From the NCBI GenBank assembly GCA_016296205.1, contig JAEDJS010000003.1:1-64000 (forward strand): DNA of 64,000 nucleotides, written 5' to 3'. Below are positions 35,707 to 44,912 of the stretch, in pieces (the stretch's first letter is position 1; every line of letters begins with the position of its first letter). A model generated the notes under the pieces. It ran no database searches and was not told where the DNA came from. It saw only the letters and a list, made by a program, of their open reading frames with translations. The position numbers and the translations under genes were made by a program. The DNA is from Treponema sp. Its GTDB lineage: Bacteria; Spirochaetota; Spirochaetia; Treponematales; Treponemataceae.

Positions 35707-35987
35707 CCGGTTGTTTGATTATTGCAACAAGTGTAAGTGGCCGGTATATAAATTTAATTGAAAAAGCGCAAAAAAGTATCAGAATTAAAAAACGGAGCCC
35801 AGGTTCGGCAGGCATTTACGCTTGAGCCGAGGGGAGCAAAGCGACCAACTCCCACTTCCGGCTCACTTGCGGAAATGACAGACGGTTCTGGGCGGGAGTG
35901 TTTAATTCTGAATTTTGCAAATATTACTAAAGAGCAAAGAAATAACCGGCCACAATTCTTGCAATAAGTAGAAGTGGCCGGTTTTTT
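35707..35987. other. GC-richer structured element between two copies of a terminator-like repeat
   Basis: The gap after putP (35676-36018) has no convincing gene. A terminator-like sequence occurs twice: a degenerate copy at 35707-35746 and an intact one at 35944-35987; their right halves match at 21 of 24 positions. Between them, about 35790-35900 is richer in G and C and has nested complementary arms: GCCCAG (35797) with CTGGGC (35888), GAGCCG (35824) with CGGCTC (35859), and GGGAG (35832) with CTCCC (35849). This could be an inserted element or a structured RNA. A 69-codon reading frame covers it (35758-35967) but looks accidental. Confidence 0.5.
35944..35987 (+). terminator. rho-independent terminator
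   Basis: A perfect 10-bp stem AACCGGCCAC / GTGGCCGGTT with a 20-nt loop and a six-T tract. Confidence 0.8.
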
Positions 35988-36018
35988 ATTTTAAATATTG
36001 TAAAAAATAAAATATATA

Positions 36019-36047
36019 TTGACAAATAATATTATTCGCTATATATT
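36019..36047 (+). promoter_or_regulatory. promoter of padR operon
   Basis: Consensus TTGACA (36019-36024), 17 bp, TATATT (36042-36047). The predicted transcription start falls at the left edge of the palindrome at 36055. Confidence 0.7.
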
Positions 36048-36054
36048 ATAGTTA

Positions 36055-36074
36055 ATGCTACAATATTGTAGCAT
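36055..36074. promoter_or_regulatory. 20-bp perfect palindromic operator, likely PadR site
   Basis: Two 10-bp arms, ATGCTACAAT and ATTGTAGCAT, form a perfect palindrome directly after the -10 box and 22 bp before the padR ATG. Known PadR operators have ATG...CAT symmetry, so autoregulation is a reasonable inference. Confidence 0.7.
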
Positions 36075-36095
36075 AAAATTAACAGGAGGAACCAG

Positions 36096-36419
36096 ATGAT
36101 TTTTAATTCAGGAACTGGAGTTCTTGATGCAGTAGTTTTATCGGTTGTCTCTATAGAAAAAGATGGAACTTACGGCTATAAAATCACTCAGGATGTCCGT
36201 GAACTGATTGAAGTTTCCGAAAGCTCATTGTATCCGGTTTTACGCAGACTGCAGACAGGCAATTATTTGGAAACTTACGACCAGGAATACAACGGCCGCA
36301 ACAGAAGATATTATAAAATCACTGATGACGGAAAAAAACTTCTTGAGTCTTATAAAGAAGAATGGCTTGAATACAGAAAAATAATGAATAAAATTCTACT
36401 TGGGGGAGAAAATGACTAG
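36096..36419 (+). CDS. PadR-family transcriptional regulator
   Basis: A 107-residue winged-helix protein of the small PadR subfamily. The HTH and wing are visible as TYGYKITQDVRELIEVSESSLYPVL (read in two parts: YGYKITQ near 27 and ESSLYPVLRRLQ near 43), followed by the wing GRNRRYYKITDDGKKLL and a short C-terminal helix. A GGAGG site lies 7 nt before the ATG. With the palindrome in its own promoter it is probably a self-regulating repressor. Its stop overlaps the next gene by 8 bp. The PadR, HAAS/DUF1700 and PspC set is a recurrent envelope-related cluster in Firmicutes and relatives. Confidence 0.88.
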   Translation: MIFNSGTGVLDAVVLSVVSIEKDGTYGYKITQDVRELIEVSESSLYPVLRRLQTGNYLETYDQEYNGRNRRYYKITDDGKKLLESYKEEWLEYRKIMNKILLGGEND

Positions 36420-37305
36420 GCAGGAATACTTTAATCGGTTGAAAGAACAGTTAAAAACTCTTCCGGTAAATGAACAGGAAGAAGCCCTGGAATATTACCG
36501 TGGATTTTTTGATGATGCTGGCGATGATCAGAAAGCAATGGATGAATTGGGTTCTCCAGAAGATCTGGCAAAAGAAATCAATTCAAAGTTTGCAGGCGTA
36601 CCTCAGAAAGCAGAAAAGAACGAAAACTGTGAAGGTAAAACAAATTCCTATCCAAAAGATTCAATTCGTGCAGTTGATATTAACGTTGGAGGTGCAGAAG
36701 TAGTATTAGTTGAAGGTGAAGATTATCGAGTTGATTACCGCAACCTTGAAGCAGAAGATTTAAGAGTAAGTGTAAGTCCTTTTGGAACATTCACTGTGGA
36801 AAATTCAACAAAACTAAAAAATTTTGCTTTTAAGAAACATGGAACTGATAAAAATCCAATTGGCGTTACTTACCCAAGAATTCTGATTCGCATTCCAAAC
36901 AATGTAAATTTGGATTTGATTAGAATCAGGGTTGCTGCTGGAAAATTAAAGATTAAGGAATTGAATCTTAAAAGTGCCAGAACATATCTTGATGTTGGAG
37001 CCGGTCAGCTTGAAGCAGGAAAAATCTTTGGTGGAACAGTTGATCTTCGCTGTGGAATGGGAAACCTGATTTTTAATGGAACCATAACAGGATTATCAAA
37101 AGTGGACTGCGGAATGGGTAACATCAAAATGAACCTTGAAGGCAATCCAGAGGATTACAGCTTTGGCGTAAAAGTGGGACTTGGTAGTGTAAAATTCAAT
37201 GATATAAAAAAGAGTGGAATAGAAAACTACATAAATGAAAATAAAAAAGACAATCATTTTAGTATTAATTGCGGAATGGGAAATGTTGACATTTTGATTA
37301 AATAG
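36412..37305 (+). CDS. HAAS/DUF1700 plus DUF4097 protein
   Basis: A 297-residue two-part protein. Residues 1-60 (TRQEYFNRLKEQLKTLP, YYRGFFDDA, LGSPEDLAKEI) match the HAAS/DUF1700 helical domain that accompanies PadR regulators. Residues about 80-297 are beta-rich with regular repeats ending GGTVDLRCGMGNL, SKVDCGMGNIKM and INCGMGNVDI, as in DUF4097 right-handed beta-helix proteins. No membrane span is evident, which is unusual because many DUF1700 proteins have several. The ATG at 36412 sits inside the end of padR with GGGGGAG just before it, showing translational coupling. Role unknown; envelope sensing is inference. Confidence 0.8.
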   Translation: MTRQEYFNRLKEQLKTLPVNEQEEALEYYRGFFDDAGDDQKAMDELGSPEDLAKEINSKFAGVPQKAEKNENCEGKTNSYPKDSIRAVDINVGGAEVVLVEGEDYRVDYRNLEAEDLRVSVSPFGTFTVENSTKLKNFAFKKHGTDKNPIGVTYPRILIRIPNNVNLDLIRIRVAAGKLKIKELNLKSARTYLDVGAGQLEAGKIFGGTVDLRCGMGNLIFNGTITGLSKVDCGMGNIKMNLEGNPEDYSFGVKVGLGSVKFNDIKKSGIENYINENKKDNHFSINCGMGNVDILIK

Positions 37306-37323
37306 AAAGAGGAGAATAGACTT

Positions 37324-37635
37324 ATGGGAAAAAGATTTTACAAATCAAATAATAAAATGCTGGCAGGTGTATGTGGTGGTTTTGCAGAATATTTTAAAAT
37401 TGACCCAACAATTGTACGCATCGGCTGGGTTGTAATTTCTTTGCTGACTGGAATCTGGGTTGGTGCTATTGCATACGTAGCTTGCGGAATAATTATTCCA
37501 AACAGACCAAGCAGTGAAGAAGGCTGGGATGAAAATTTAAAATCTGCCAATGATTATTCATCAGCGGAAGATAAAGAATTTAACAGCCATTTTGAAGAAG
37601 ATGCAAAAAAAGTAAAGAAAGAAAATAAGGATTAA
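37324..37635 (+). CDS. PspC-domain protein
   Basis: A 103-residue protein with a PspC domain: KRFYKSNNKMLAGVCGGFAE (1-22), then YFKIDPTIVRIGWVV and a membrane hairpin (about 32-60, with IWVGAIAYVACGIIIP). A charged tail follows. PspC proteins take part in membrane-stress responses and toxin-antitoxin-like control in enterobacteria; in this setting the function is unknown. An AGAGGAG site precedes the ATG. It is the last gene of the padR operon and a terminator follows. Confidence 0.85.
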   Translation: MGKRFYKSNNKMLAGVCGGFAEYFKIDPTIVRIGWVVISLLTGIWVGAIAYVACGIIIPNRPSSEEGWDENLKSANDYSSAEDKEFNSHFEEDAKKVKKENKD

Positions 37636-37647
37636 AATTCAACTTGT

Positions 37648-37677
37648 AAGGGTTCCCCAAAATGGAGCCCTTTTTTT
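37648..37677 (+). terminator. rho-independent terminator of padR operon
   Basis: Stem AAGGGTTCC / GGAGCCCTT with one mismatch and a 7-nt loop, followed by a seven-T tract. Confidence 0.8.
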
Positions 37678-37684
37678 GGTTAAT

Positions 37685-37735
37685 ATAATTTATCAATTAT
37701 TATAATTTATCAATTATTATAATTTATCAATTATT
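37685..37735. repeat. three tandem 17-bp repeats upstream of pepF
   Basis: ATAATTTATCAATTATT is repeated three times without change (37685, 37702, 37719). A fourth, degenerate copy starting at 37736 contains the -35 box TTGCCA. Each unit includes TTATCA, and an inverted TGATAA lies at 37752. Confidence 0.9.
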
Positions 37736-37740
37736 ATACT

Positions 37741-37769
37741 TTGCCAATAAGTGATAAATTTGTTACAAT
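37741..37769 (+). promoter_or_regulatory. promoter of pepF, predicted leaderless
   Basis: TTGCCA (37741-37746), 17 bp, TACAAT (37764-37769) with an upstream TG (extended -10), then 6 nt to the ATG at 37776. An AAAGG touches the start codon but is too close to act as a normal ribosome site. Confidence 0.65.
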
Positions 37770-37775
37770 AAAGGC

Positions 37776-39611
37776 ATGAGTAATAATTATCCAAATTGGA
37801 ATTTAAATACACTTCTGCCAGAAATTGGAAGTGACGAATATGAATCACTTATCGGTGAATACAAAAAATCAATCGAAAAGTGTTGGACATTAGTTGATTC
37901 AAAAAACCAGATTGAATCAAACTTCTGCGAATGGTTAAATCAGTTTTTGCAGGCACAAAACGAACTTTTAAAACTGGAAAATTCTTTAGGTGCCTTCAGT
38001 TATATTAATTATTCAGTTGACACAACAAACACAAAATATATTAACAACATGAACCGTCTGGAAAAAATGGGATTGGATTCCAGCAGACTGGGAATTGCGT
38101 TTAAAAAAATTCTTTATCAGAATCGTTCACAGTTGAATTTATTTTTTGAAGCTTATACGGATTTTAAAAATTACAAAATTATTTTAGAAGAAGAAATTTT
38201 TGAATATGAACATCAAATGTCGGAAGCAGAGGAATTGCTGGCTCAGGAAATGCAGCAAACCGGTGGAAATGCATGGAGCCGTTTACATGAGCAGATTATT
38301 TCTACACTTGCCGACGAAACTGGAAAAACTTTCAACGGTTTAAGAAATGATGCATATTCAGAAGATGCACAATTGCGTTTTGAATCATACAAAAAAGAAA
38401 AAAGTTTACTGGCTGCAAATCAAGTTGCATTTGCCGCATGTTTGAATAATTTAAAAGGTGAGACAATCACTTTGTTTCAGAAAAGAAAATATTCAAGTGC
38501 TATTGAACGGGCATTGGTCAGCAGCAGATTGAGTATGTCAACTTTAAATGCACTTATTGAATCTATAAAAGAAAGCTTACCTATGTGGAGAAAATATCTT
38601 CAGATTAAGGCAAAAATTCTTAGAAAGACAAATTCAACTGTAAGCAAAACTGCCGGAACAGATTCAGAAAAGGGAATTGCCTGGTACGATATGTTTGCTC
38701 CACTCACCTTTGCAGAAAATTCTGAATCCAAAGAAAGTCTGCTTACAAAACAGTGGTCGGTGGAAGATGCAGAAAAGTACATCGTTGCAGAATATAATTC
38801 ATTTAGCAGTGATATGGGAAACTTTGCCCGGAATGCCTTTGAAAAAAACTGGATTGATTTTCCTGTGCACGAAGGAAAAGTTGGTGGCGCTTACGACGAA
38901 GATTTTGCATGGAAACACGAAAGCAGAATCATGACAAATTTTACTGGTTGTTTTAGTGACATTATTACACTTGCCCACGAGTTGGGACACGCATATCACT
39001 TTAGCTGCATGAAAGGAAAAGATGTGTGCTTCTTTAGTTACCCAATGACTTTAGCAGAAACAGCCAGCACATTTGCAGAAACAATTGTAAAACAGGATGC
39101 GATTAAAAGTTCAGAAGGTACAGATAAAATCAAAATTATTGAGCTTGATTTGAGTGATACATGCCAGGTTCTTGTTGATATTTTGAGCCGGTTTATTTTT
39201 GAAAGCAATGTATTTGAAAATAGAAAAGAAACAGAATTGAATGCAGAAGATTTCTGTAAGTTGATGGCAGAAGCTCAGGAAGAAAGTTATGGCGATGGAT
39301 TAAACAGTGAACGCCATGAATATATGTGGGCAGTTAAAAGCCATTATTACGGAACAGAACTTGATTTCTACAATTTCCCTTATGCTTTTGGACAGTTGTT
39401 TGCAGCCGGACTTTATTCACGGTTCCAAAAAGAAGGAAAAGAATTTGCAGCAACTTACGCAAAGATTTTAAGCCGCACTGGTGAATTGTCTTGCGAGGAT
39501 TTGTGTAAAGAAGCCGGATTTGATATTACTAAAAAAGATTTCTGGAAAAGCGGATTAAAAATGTACGAAGAAGAAATTAAAATTCTGGAAGAGTTTGCAA
39601 ATCAGTTGTAA
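37776..39611 (+). CDS. pepF: oligoendopeptidase F (M3 family)
   Basis: A 611-residue cytoplasmic zinc peptidase that would hydrolyse oligopeptides. The active-site motif is H401-E402-LG-H405 (LAHELGHAYHF), with the third zinc ligand expected in the MTLAETASTFAETI block near 430 (Glu). The long N-terminal helical region (1-200) covers the cleft, as in PepF. Length fits the family. No signal peptide is visible, so the peptides are probably taken up first. Promoter without leader, preceded by three AT-rich 17-bp repeats. The next gene follows after 13 bp and is probably cotranscribed. Confidence 0.9.
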   Translation: MSNNYPNWNLNTLLPEIGSDEYESLIGEYKKSIEKCWTLVDSKNQIESNFCEWLNQFLQAQNELLKLENSLGAFSYINYSVDTTNTKYINNMNRLEKMGLDSSRLGIAFKKILYQNRSQLNLFFEAYTDFKNYKIILEEEIFEYEHQMSEAEELLAQEMQQTGGNAWSRLHEQIISTLADETGKTFNGLRNDAYSEDAQLRFESYKKEKSLLAANQVAFAACLNNLKGETITLFQKRKYSSAIERALVSSRLSMSTLNALIESIKESLPMWRKYLQIKAKILRKTNSTVSKTAGTDSEKGIAWYDMFAPLTFAENSESKESLLTKQWSVEDAEKYIVAEYNSFSSDMGNFARNAFEKNWIDFPVHEGKVGGAYDEDFAWKHESRIMTNFTGCFSDIITLAHELGHAYHFSCMKGKDVCFFSYPMTLAETASTFAETIVKQDAIKSSEGTDKIKIIELDLSDTCQVLVDILSRFIFESNVFENRKETELNAEDFCKLMAEAQEESYGDGLNSERHEYMWAVKSHYYGTELDFYNFPYAFGQLFAAGLYSRFQKEGKEFAATYAKILSRTGELSCEDLCKEAGFDITKKDFWKSGLKMYEEEIKILEEFANQL

Positions 39612-39624
39612 TTAGGAATTTTAA

Positions 39625-41088
39625 ATGGAAAAAATTTTTGCTGACACAAGAAAATTGGACGAAAGGGCCAGAGATGTTTTTGATTTAACCGAAGATCTTA
39701 TGATGGAAAATGCGGCAATTGGTTTGATGCAGCAGATTGAATTATTCCCGGAAGTTAAAAGTGCTGCAATTTTTTGTGGCGGCGGAAATAATGGAGCAGA
39801 CGGTTATGCTCTTGCAAGACTTTTGCAGGAAAAATACAAAGTAATAGTTGTAGAAGTAATTCCTGCATCAAGTGTAAAATGTGTGGAACAGAAAATCCGT
39901 TGCCAGCGTTTAGAAATTCAAATAATTAATTTTGAAGGTCAGCAGTTAAATCAAATTGTTTGCAATTTAGAAAATCTTGCAGTAGTTGACTGTATTTTTG
40001 GCAGCGGCTTCCACGGAATTCTTCCAGATGAAATTTTAAAGTTAGTTGAACAGATTAACCAGTTGAATTGCGTTAAAATTGCCTGCGACATTTCCAGCGG
40101 ACTGCAGTTTAAAGCCGATGTTACAGTTACAATGGGTGGGCAAAAAATTCAGCTTTATACAGAAAGAGGCAAAGACGTGAGCGGTAAAATTGTTGTGGCA
40201 CCTCTAGGACTTTGCCGCCAGAAATTTGAAAGCACCTGCTACACAAATAAATTTCTTTTGAATTATGATGATGCAAAATTGCCAGTTCGTAAAAAATCAT
40301 CCTGCCACAAAGGAAATTTTGGCCATGCAGTAATTGCCGGTGGAGAAAAAATTGGTGCTGCCGGACTTTCTGCTACAGCAAGCCTTCATTTTGGAGCCGG
40401 TTATTCTTCTGTTATTACAGAACAAATAATCAATTTTGGAAACCAGGAAAATGATCTCACCTTTGAATTGATGACATCAAAAGAAATTCCTTCTAATGCA
40501 ACAAGTTTTGCTATTGGCCCGGGCTTTGGCAGAAATTCAAATTTGTTTGCTGATTACCTGAATGTTGCCGAAGAAAAAAATCTACCGGTTGTTCTTGATG
40601 CTGATGCATTTTACTATGAATCAATTGATGGATTTTTAAGCAAACGATGTAGTGATTCAATTTGTTTGCCAACTGTTCTTACGCCCCATCCAAAAGAATT
40701 TGCAGCACTGCTTTCTAATTGCGGATTGGGAAGATTTACAACGGAAGAAGTTTTAGAAAATCTGGATTTGTGTGTTGATGTTTTTTGCAGGAATCACCCG
40801 GGAATTGTATTGCTTGTAAAAGGAAGCATTGTAACGATTGCAGTAAAGTTAAAATCAGAAAACGATGTATTTATCTATAAAAATCCCTGGGGAACAAATG
40901 CACTTGCAAAAGCCGGCAGCGGTGATGTTCTGACTGGATTAATAAATGGTCTGCTTGCCCAGAATTATTCTGCACTTGATGCTGCAATAACTGCCAGCCT
41001 TGTTCATGCAAAATGTTCTGAATCAGAAAATAATTTTTCGTTAACTCCTTTTGGAATAATTCAAAATCTGGACAAGCTTAATTTTTAA
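39625..41088 (+). CDS. nnr: bifunctional NAD(P)H-hydrate epimerase/dehydratase
   Basis: Repairs damaged NAD(P)H. The 487-residue protein fuses two domains. Residues 1-205 are the YjeF_N epimerase (AIFCGGGNNGADGYALAR near 47-64, then VDCIFGSGFHG). Residues 220-487 are the ADP-dependent dehydratase (GNFGHAVIAGGEKIGAAGL, LTPHPKEFAALL, and NPWGTNALAKAGSGDVLTG near the end). Both halves look intact, although the N-terminal domain starts a little late compared with E. coli NnrED. An AGGA site precedes the ATG. It shares an operon with pepF and is convergent with the RluA gene, 4 bp apart. Confidence 0.9.
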   Translation: MEKIFADTRKLDERARDVFDLTEDLMMENAAIGLMQQIELFPEVKSAAIFCGGGNNGADGYALARLLQEKYKVIVVEVIPASSVKCVEQKIRCQRLEIQIINFEGQQLNQIVCNLENLAVVDCIFGSGFHGILPDEILKLVEQINQLNCVKIACDISSGLQFKADVTVTMGGQKIQLYTERGKDVSGKIVVAPLGLCRQKFESTCYTNKFLLNYDDAKLPVRKKSSCHKGNFGHAVIAGGEKIGAAGLSATASLHFGAGYSSVITEQIINFGNQENDLTFELMTSKEIPSNATSFAIGPGFGRNSNLFADYLNVAEEKNLPVVLDADAFYYESIDGFLSKRCSDSICLPTVLTPHPKEFAALLSNCGLGRFTTEEVLENLDLCVDVFCRNHPGIVLLVKGSIVTIAVKLKSENDVFIYKNPWGTNALAKAGSGDVLTGLINGLLAQNYSALDAAITASLVHAKCSESENNFSLTPFGIIQNLDKLNF

Positions 41089-41092
41089 ATTT

Positions 41093-41950
41093 TTAGTGTG
41101 ATTTCTGACCTCGCTGAATAAAGTCCATTCCACGAAGTTTTTTATTGCTCACAAAATTTTTCTGCATTTGTTCAAGATTCTGTTTGCTGCTGTTTTTGTG
41201 GGCGTATTTTCTTGGGTCAGTTGATTTTGCACTGGATGTTTTTTCTTCAAGAAGTTTGTACCATTCAACTGGAGCCCCAACTTCAAATTTTACTTCTTTC
41301 CCATTAACCGGATGAATAAAAGCCAAACTTTTTGCGTGGAGGCAAAGTCTCCCAAAGGGATTTGTCTTAGAGTGATAGTTTTTATCTCCGGCCAAAGTGT
41401 ATTTCATGTAACTTAAATGTGCACGAATCTGATTTTTTCTTCCTGTATCAAGCTGCAGTTCAAAAATTGAATAATCAGAGTTGGAATTTAAAATTTTATA
41501 ATGAGTGCGGGCATTTTCTGTTTTAATAGAAGGATCATGAGTTTTTGGGACGTAACTTAAGTGATAGGCATTTTGTGCAAGTGGCAAATCAATTGTTCCT
41601 TCTTTTTCTATATAATCCCGTTTGTTCTTTGGAGTTTCTGCAACAGCGATGTAAATTCTTTCTGTAACATCTTTGTGCCAGTTGTTCATTAATTTTTCTT
41701 TAACTGGTTCGCTAAGTGCAAATACCATAACGCCGCTTGTTTCTTTATCAAGACGATGAACAGCATAAGGTTTGTGAGAGTTTTTCCATGTGCCGTTTTT
41801 GCGCATGATTGTTTCCAGAGTATCAATAGCAGTTTTTTCGTGGCTGCCTTCATAAGGAACACTCAACATGCCGCTTGGTTTATAAACCACAACAATAGCA
41901 TTGTCTTGATGCAGAATTTGAAATTTTTTATAGTTAAAGATTTTACTCAT
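41093..41950 (-). CDS. RluA-family pseudouridine synthase, plain form
   Basis: A 285-residue RluA-type enzyme that isomerises uridines in rRNA or tRNA. The catalytic Asp is D68 in AVHRLDKETSG; other family blocks are VVYKPSGMLSVP near 22 and GRKNQIRAHLSYM near 176. There is no S4 domain. The last 50 residues are basic and may help RNA binding. An AGGA site precedes the ATG. It follows the GH13 gene by 22 bp on the same strand, so it is likely the second gene of that unit. The modified position is not predictable. Confidence 0.88.
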   Translation of the reverse strand: MSKIFNYKKFQILHQDNAIVVVYKPSGMLSVPYEGSHEKTAIDTLETIMRKNGTWKNSHKPYAVHRLDKETSGVMVFALSEPVKEKLMNNWHKDVTERIYIAVAETPKNKRDYIEKEGTIDLPLAQNAYHLSYVPKTHDPSIKTENARTHYKILNSNSDYSIFELQLDTGRKNQIRAHLSYMKYTLAGDKNYHSKTNPFGRLCLHAKSLAFIHPVNGKEVKFEVGAPVEWYKLLEEKTSSAKSTDPRKYAHKNSSKQNLEQMQKNFVSNKKLRGMDFIQRGQKSH

Positions 41951-41972
41951 TTTATATTCCTGTTTAATTTAA

Positions 41973-43901
41973 TCATCGTGTGAATTTAATCAGATAGCTT
42001 TTTCCTTTTGCAACTTTTAATGTAAAGAAATCATTTTTTAAACAGCTTTTCATTGGCAGATCAAGAAAATCTTTTGTTTTATTTTCTATTTTCCAGCCGT
42101 ATCCAAACTGACTTAAATCAATTTTGAGTTTGCTGTTTTTTTCTTCATTGCTTACGATAGTTAAAATCAACTCATCTGGAGAAAATCTTGCCCAGCATAA
42201 TGTGTATCCATTGTCGCTTACTATTTTAAATCCACCGTCAGAAAGGGCTGGACTTGTAGTTTTTAAATTACACAATTTCTGGTACATTTTAAAACTGTCT
42301 GTTGATTCAATATCTTTATCCCATGGCATTGGATAACGGCAGCCTTCATTATCGTTGGTTCTTCCCTCAATTTCTGCTTCGTCACCATAGTACATATTTG
42401 CACAGCCTGGCAGAGTAAAAATTGTAGTTACCGCACCTTTTACTTGATCATAGCCGAATTCTTTAAAATTGTGGAATCTTGGAACATCGTGACTGTCCAG
42501 CAGATTAAATTGAATTTGTTTCATTGCAAATGGGAGCGGGTCAAAATATGAACGGAATCTGTCGCCCAATTCTTTTGCAGTCATACGTTTTTTGGATGCA
42601 GCAAGTTCTGGGTATCGGAAGTTGAACATATCACCACCGGAATAAAACTGGCGGATTGGTCTGTTACAACCATAATAATTCATTGGAGAATCCCATTCGT
42701 CACCTTTCATAAATTCACTGCAGTCGTTCCAGTCTTCCGCAAGAATGTAAGCCTGTGGATTTGTTTCTTTTATACTCTTTCTGATTTCCGGCCAAACCTG
42801 ATGATGTAACTGCATCTGATTATTTCTCGCCATTGTGTTGGCAACATCGAATCTCCAGCCGTCTGTATTGTAAGGAGCTTTAAGCCATTTTTTTACAAGT
42901 GAATCAGAATCTCTGTAAATAATATTCCGCAATTTTTCGGATGTGTAATTCAATGTTGGAAGAGTTTCTACATCATACCATGCTTTGTAACTGTTATCGT
43001 CGTTGAAAAAATAAAATTCTCTTTCTTCTGAATCTGGATTGTTAAAGGCTCCCAATGATTTGTCAAAAAATAAACCTTCTTTGTTAAACCATTTATTGGC
43101 AGTTCCTGTGTGATTGATGGAAACGTCCAGGATGATTTTCATTCCATTTTGGTGAAGCGCATTTGTTAATCTTGATAAAGCTTCGTCTCCGCCAAAATGA
43201 GGATCAACGTGGAAGAAATCAAGGCAGTCGTATTTGTGCACTGTTGCAGCGTGGAAAATTGGATTAAGATAAATTGCATTTACCCCAAGTTTTTTAAGGT
43301 AAGGAATTTTCTGTGTAATTCCGTCTAAGTCGCCGCCAAAAAAATCAAGACAAAAACTTTCGTTGTAAGGGGTTGGAACAGAATTCCAGTTTTTTACAGC
43401 AATGGTCGGGTGACCATTAAAATTGTATTCTCCGTCTTTTACAGAAATTTCTGGATTGCCATTGCAGAAACGTTCCGGGAAAATCTGATAGAAAACAGTG
43501 TTCTTTACCCATTCAGGCTGCTGGTAATCGACTAAAAGTTTAAAATCATTTTGCTCATTAGGAATACTTGTGTAAATTCCGCCATTATTATAGTAGATAA
43601 TTCCGTTGTTTTTTGTGATGATATAAAATTTGTAGTTAATCGATTTTTCGTAAACAGTCAATGTTGTCTGGTAGCGGGCTAATCCGTTTTTTGTATCCGA
43701 TTTTTCCATTTTAACAACACGTTCTTCCCCATTTTCTCGAATCCGGAGAAAAATATTTGTTACTGGAGCATTTTCTTTGATTTGAATGGAAAAAGTAACT
43801 GAATCCCCAGATTTTGGAAGTGGATTTGACAAAAAGAATTTTGAACCGTCGTGGTAGATTGAATCAAGCCACCATTTGTTAATTTGTGCAAAAGTTTTCA
43901 T
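41973..43901 (-). CDS. GH13 alpha-amylase family, neopullulanase/cyclomaltodextrinase-like
   Basis: A 642-residue cytoplasmic glycosidase. Residues 1-125 form an N-terminal beta domain like CBM34. The TIM barrel (about 130-560) has the four GH13 regions: DVSINH (259-264), GWRFDVAN with nucleophile D352, ILAEDWND with acid/base E389, and LLDSHD with D472. A C-terminal beta domain ends the chain. The CBM34-plus-barrel plan fits enzymes that cut cyclodextrins, pullulan and maltooligosaccharides. There is no signal peptide, so it acts on imported sugars. An extended -10 ends 6 nt before the ATG. It is divergent from pyrB with a 74-bp gap. Confidence 0.9.
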   Translation of the reverse strand: MKTFAQINKWWLDSIYHDGSKFFLSNPLPKSGDSVTFSIQIKENAPVTNIFLRIRENGEERVVKMEKSDTKNGLARYQTTLTVYEKSINYKFYIITKNNGIIYYNNGGIYTSIPNEQNDFKLLVDYQQPEWVKNTVFYQIFPERFCNGNPEISVKDGEYNFNGHPTIAVKNWNSVPTPYNESFCLDFFGGDLDGITQKIPYLKKLGVNAIYLNPIFHAATVHKYDCLDFFHVDPHFGGDEALSRLTNALHQNGMKIILDVSINHTGTANKWFNKEGLFFDKSLGAFNNPDSEEREFYFFNDDNSYKAWYDVETLPTLNYTSEKLRNIIYRDSDSLVKKWLKAPYNTDGWRFDVANTMARNNQMQLHHQVWPEIRKSIKETNPQAYILAEDWNDCSEFMKGDEWDSPMNYYGCNRPIRQFYSGGDMFNFRYPELAASKKRMTAKELGDRFRSYFDPLPFAMKQIQFNLLDSHDVPRFHNFKEFGYDQVKGAVTTIFTLPGCANMYYGDEAEIEGRTNDNEGCRYPMPWDKDIESTDSFKMYQKLCNLKTTSPALSDGGFKIVSDNGYTLCWARFSPDELILTIVSNEEKNSKLKIDLSQFGYGWKIENKTKDFLDLPMKSCLKNDFFTLKVAKGKSYLIKFTR

Positions 43902-43907
43902 ATTTTA

Positions 43908-43950
43908 AATATATCACTAACTTGCGGGAAATGAAAGTATGTGATATTAT
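43908..43950. promoter_or_regulatory. overlapping divergent promoters, GH13 (leaderless) and pyrB
   Basis: Minus strand: TG-A-TATATT (43908-43916), 6 nt before the GH13 ATG, with TTTCAT at 43931-43936. Plus strand: TTGCGG (43922-43927), 17 bp, TATTAT (43945-43950) with TG before it; the pyrB leader is about 19 nt and carries AGAGGTG. The two polymerase sites overlap. Confidence 0.55.
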
Positions 43951-43975
43951 AGAAAAAATTTTTAGAGGTGTTAGA

Positions 43976-44899
43976 ATGTTAGCTGGACGTCATGTTATCG
44001 AACCGGGTGATTTATCCATTACTGAAATTGAAGAAATTTGTTCATTGGCTGAACAGATTATTGTTGATCCTGTTTCTTTTCAAGATGTGTGTCGTGGGAA
44101 AATTCTTGCGACACTTTTTTTTGAGCCAAGTACAAGAACAAGACTTTCTTTTGAAGCAGCGATGCTCAGATTAGGTGGAAGTGTAGAAGGATTTGCAAGC
44201 CCAGATTATACATCAAGCACAAAGGGTGAAACTCTTGCAGATACAATCCGCGTTGTTAGTTCCTATGCCGATGTTATTGCAATGAGAAGCCCTAAAGAAG
44301 GTGCCGCACTTTTGGCAAGTCAGTTTAGTGCATGCCCTGTAATCAATGCTGGAGACGGTGGACATTATCATCCTACTCAGACTCTTACAGATCTTCTTAC
44401 AATTCGTCAGCTTAGAGGCAGTGTGGAAGGTCAGACAATTGGTTTCTGCGGTGACTTGAAGTTTGGGCGAACAGTTCACTCCCTGGCAAAAGCAATGAGC
44501 CGTTACAAGGGAAATAAATTTGTTTTTATCAGTCCAAGTGAATTGTCGGTTCCAGATTACATTATAAAAGGAATACTTGAACCAGCAGGAATTGAATATA
44601 AATGTGTTGATAAACTTGATGATGTAATCGGGGAACTTGATATTCTTTATATGACACGTGTTCAGAAAGAAAGATTCTTTAACGAACAGGATTATATTCG
44701 ACTTAAAGACTGCTATATTTTGAATAAAGAAAAAATGGCAATGGCAAAAAAAGATATGATTGTTTTGCATCCGCTTCCAAGAGTAAATGAAATTGCTCCA
44801 GAAGTAGACAACGACCCAAGAGCGGCCTACTTTAAGCAGGTTAAATACGGAATGTTTGTTCGCATGGCATTAATTGCAAAACTTACAGGTTCAATTTAA
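43976..44899 (+). CDS. pyrB: aspartate carbamoyltransferase, catalytic chain
   Basis: Joins carbamoyl phosphate and aspartate, the committed step of pyrimidine synthesis. The 307-residue protein has the carbamoyl-phosphate motif [13 protein letters not shown] (S52-T-R-T-R56), HPTQTLTDL near 130 and HPLPRVNEI near 260. The start at ATG 43976 is chosen over longer readings because AGAGGTG sits 7 nt before it and the protein then has the family length. pyrI follows after 13 bp, so a class-B ATCase of catalytic and regulatory chains is expected. No attenuator hairpin is visible in the short leader. Confidence 0.93.
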   Translation: MLAGRHVIEPGDLSITEIEEICSLAEQIIVDPVSFQDVCRGKILATLFFEPSTRTRLSFEAAMLRLGGSVEGFASPDYTSSTKGETLADTIRVVSSYADVIAMRSPKEGAALLASQFSACPVINAGDGGHYHPTQTLTDLLTIRQLRGSVEGQTIGFCGDLKFGRTVHSLAKAMSRYKGNKFVFISPSELSVPDYIIKGILEPAGIEYKCVDKLDDVIGELDILYMTRVQKERFFNEQDYIRLKDCYILNKEKMAMAKKDMIVLHPLPRVNEIAPEVDNDPRAAYFKQVKYGMFVRMALIAKLTGSI

Positions 44900-44912
44900 G
44901 TTGGAGGGAAAT

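Noticed and set aside
35758..35967. 69-codon reading frame as a small gene
   Set aside because: It starts with a non-ATG codon, has no ribosome site, spans the structured element and reads into the following terminator.
37685..37735. Tandem repeats as a CRISPR array
   Set aside because: The 17-bp units are directly adjacent without spacers, and no cas gene is present.
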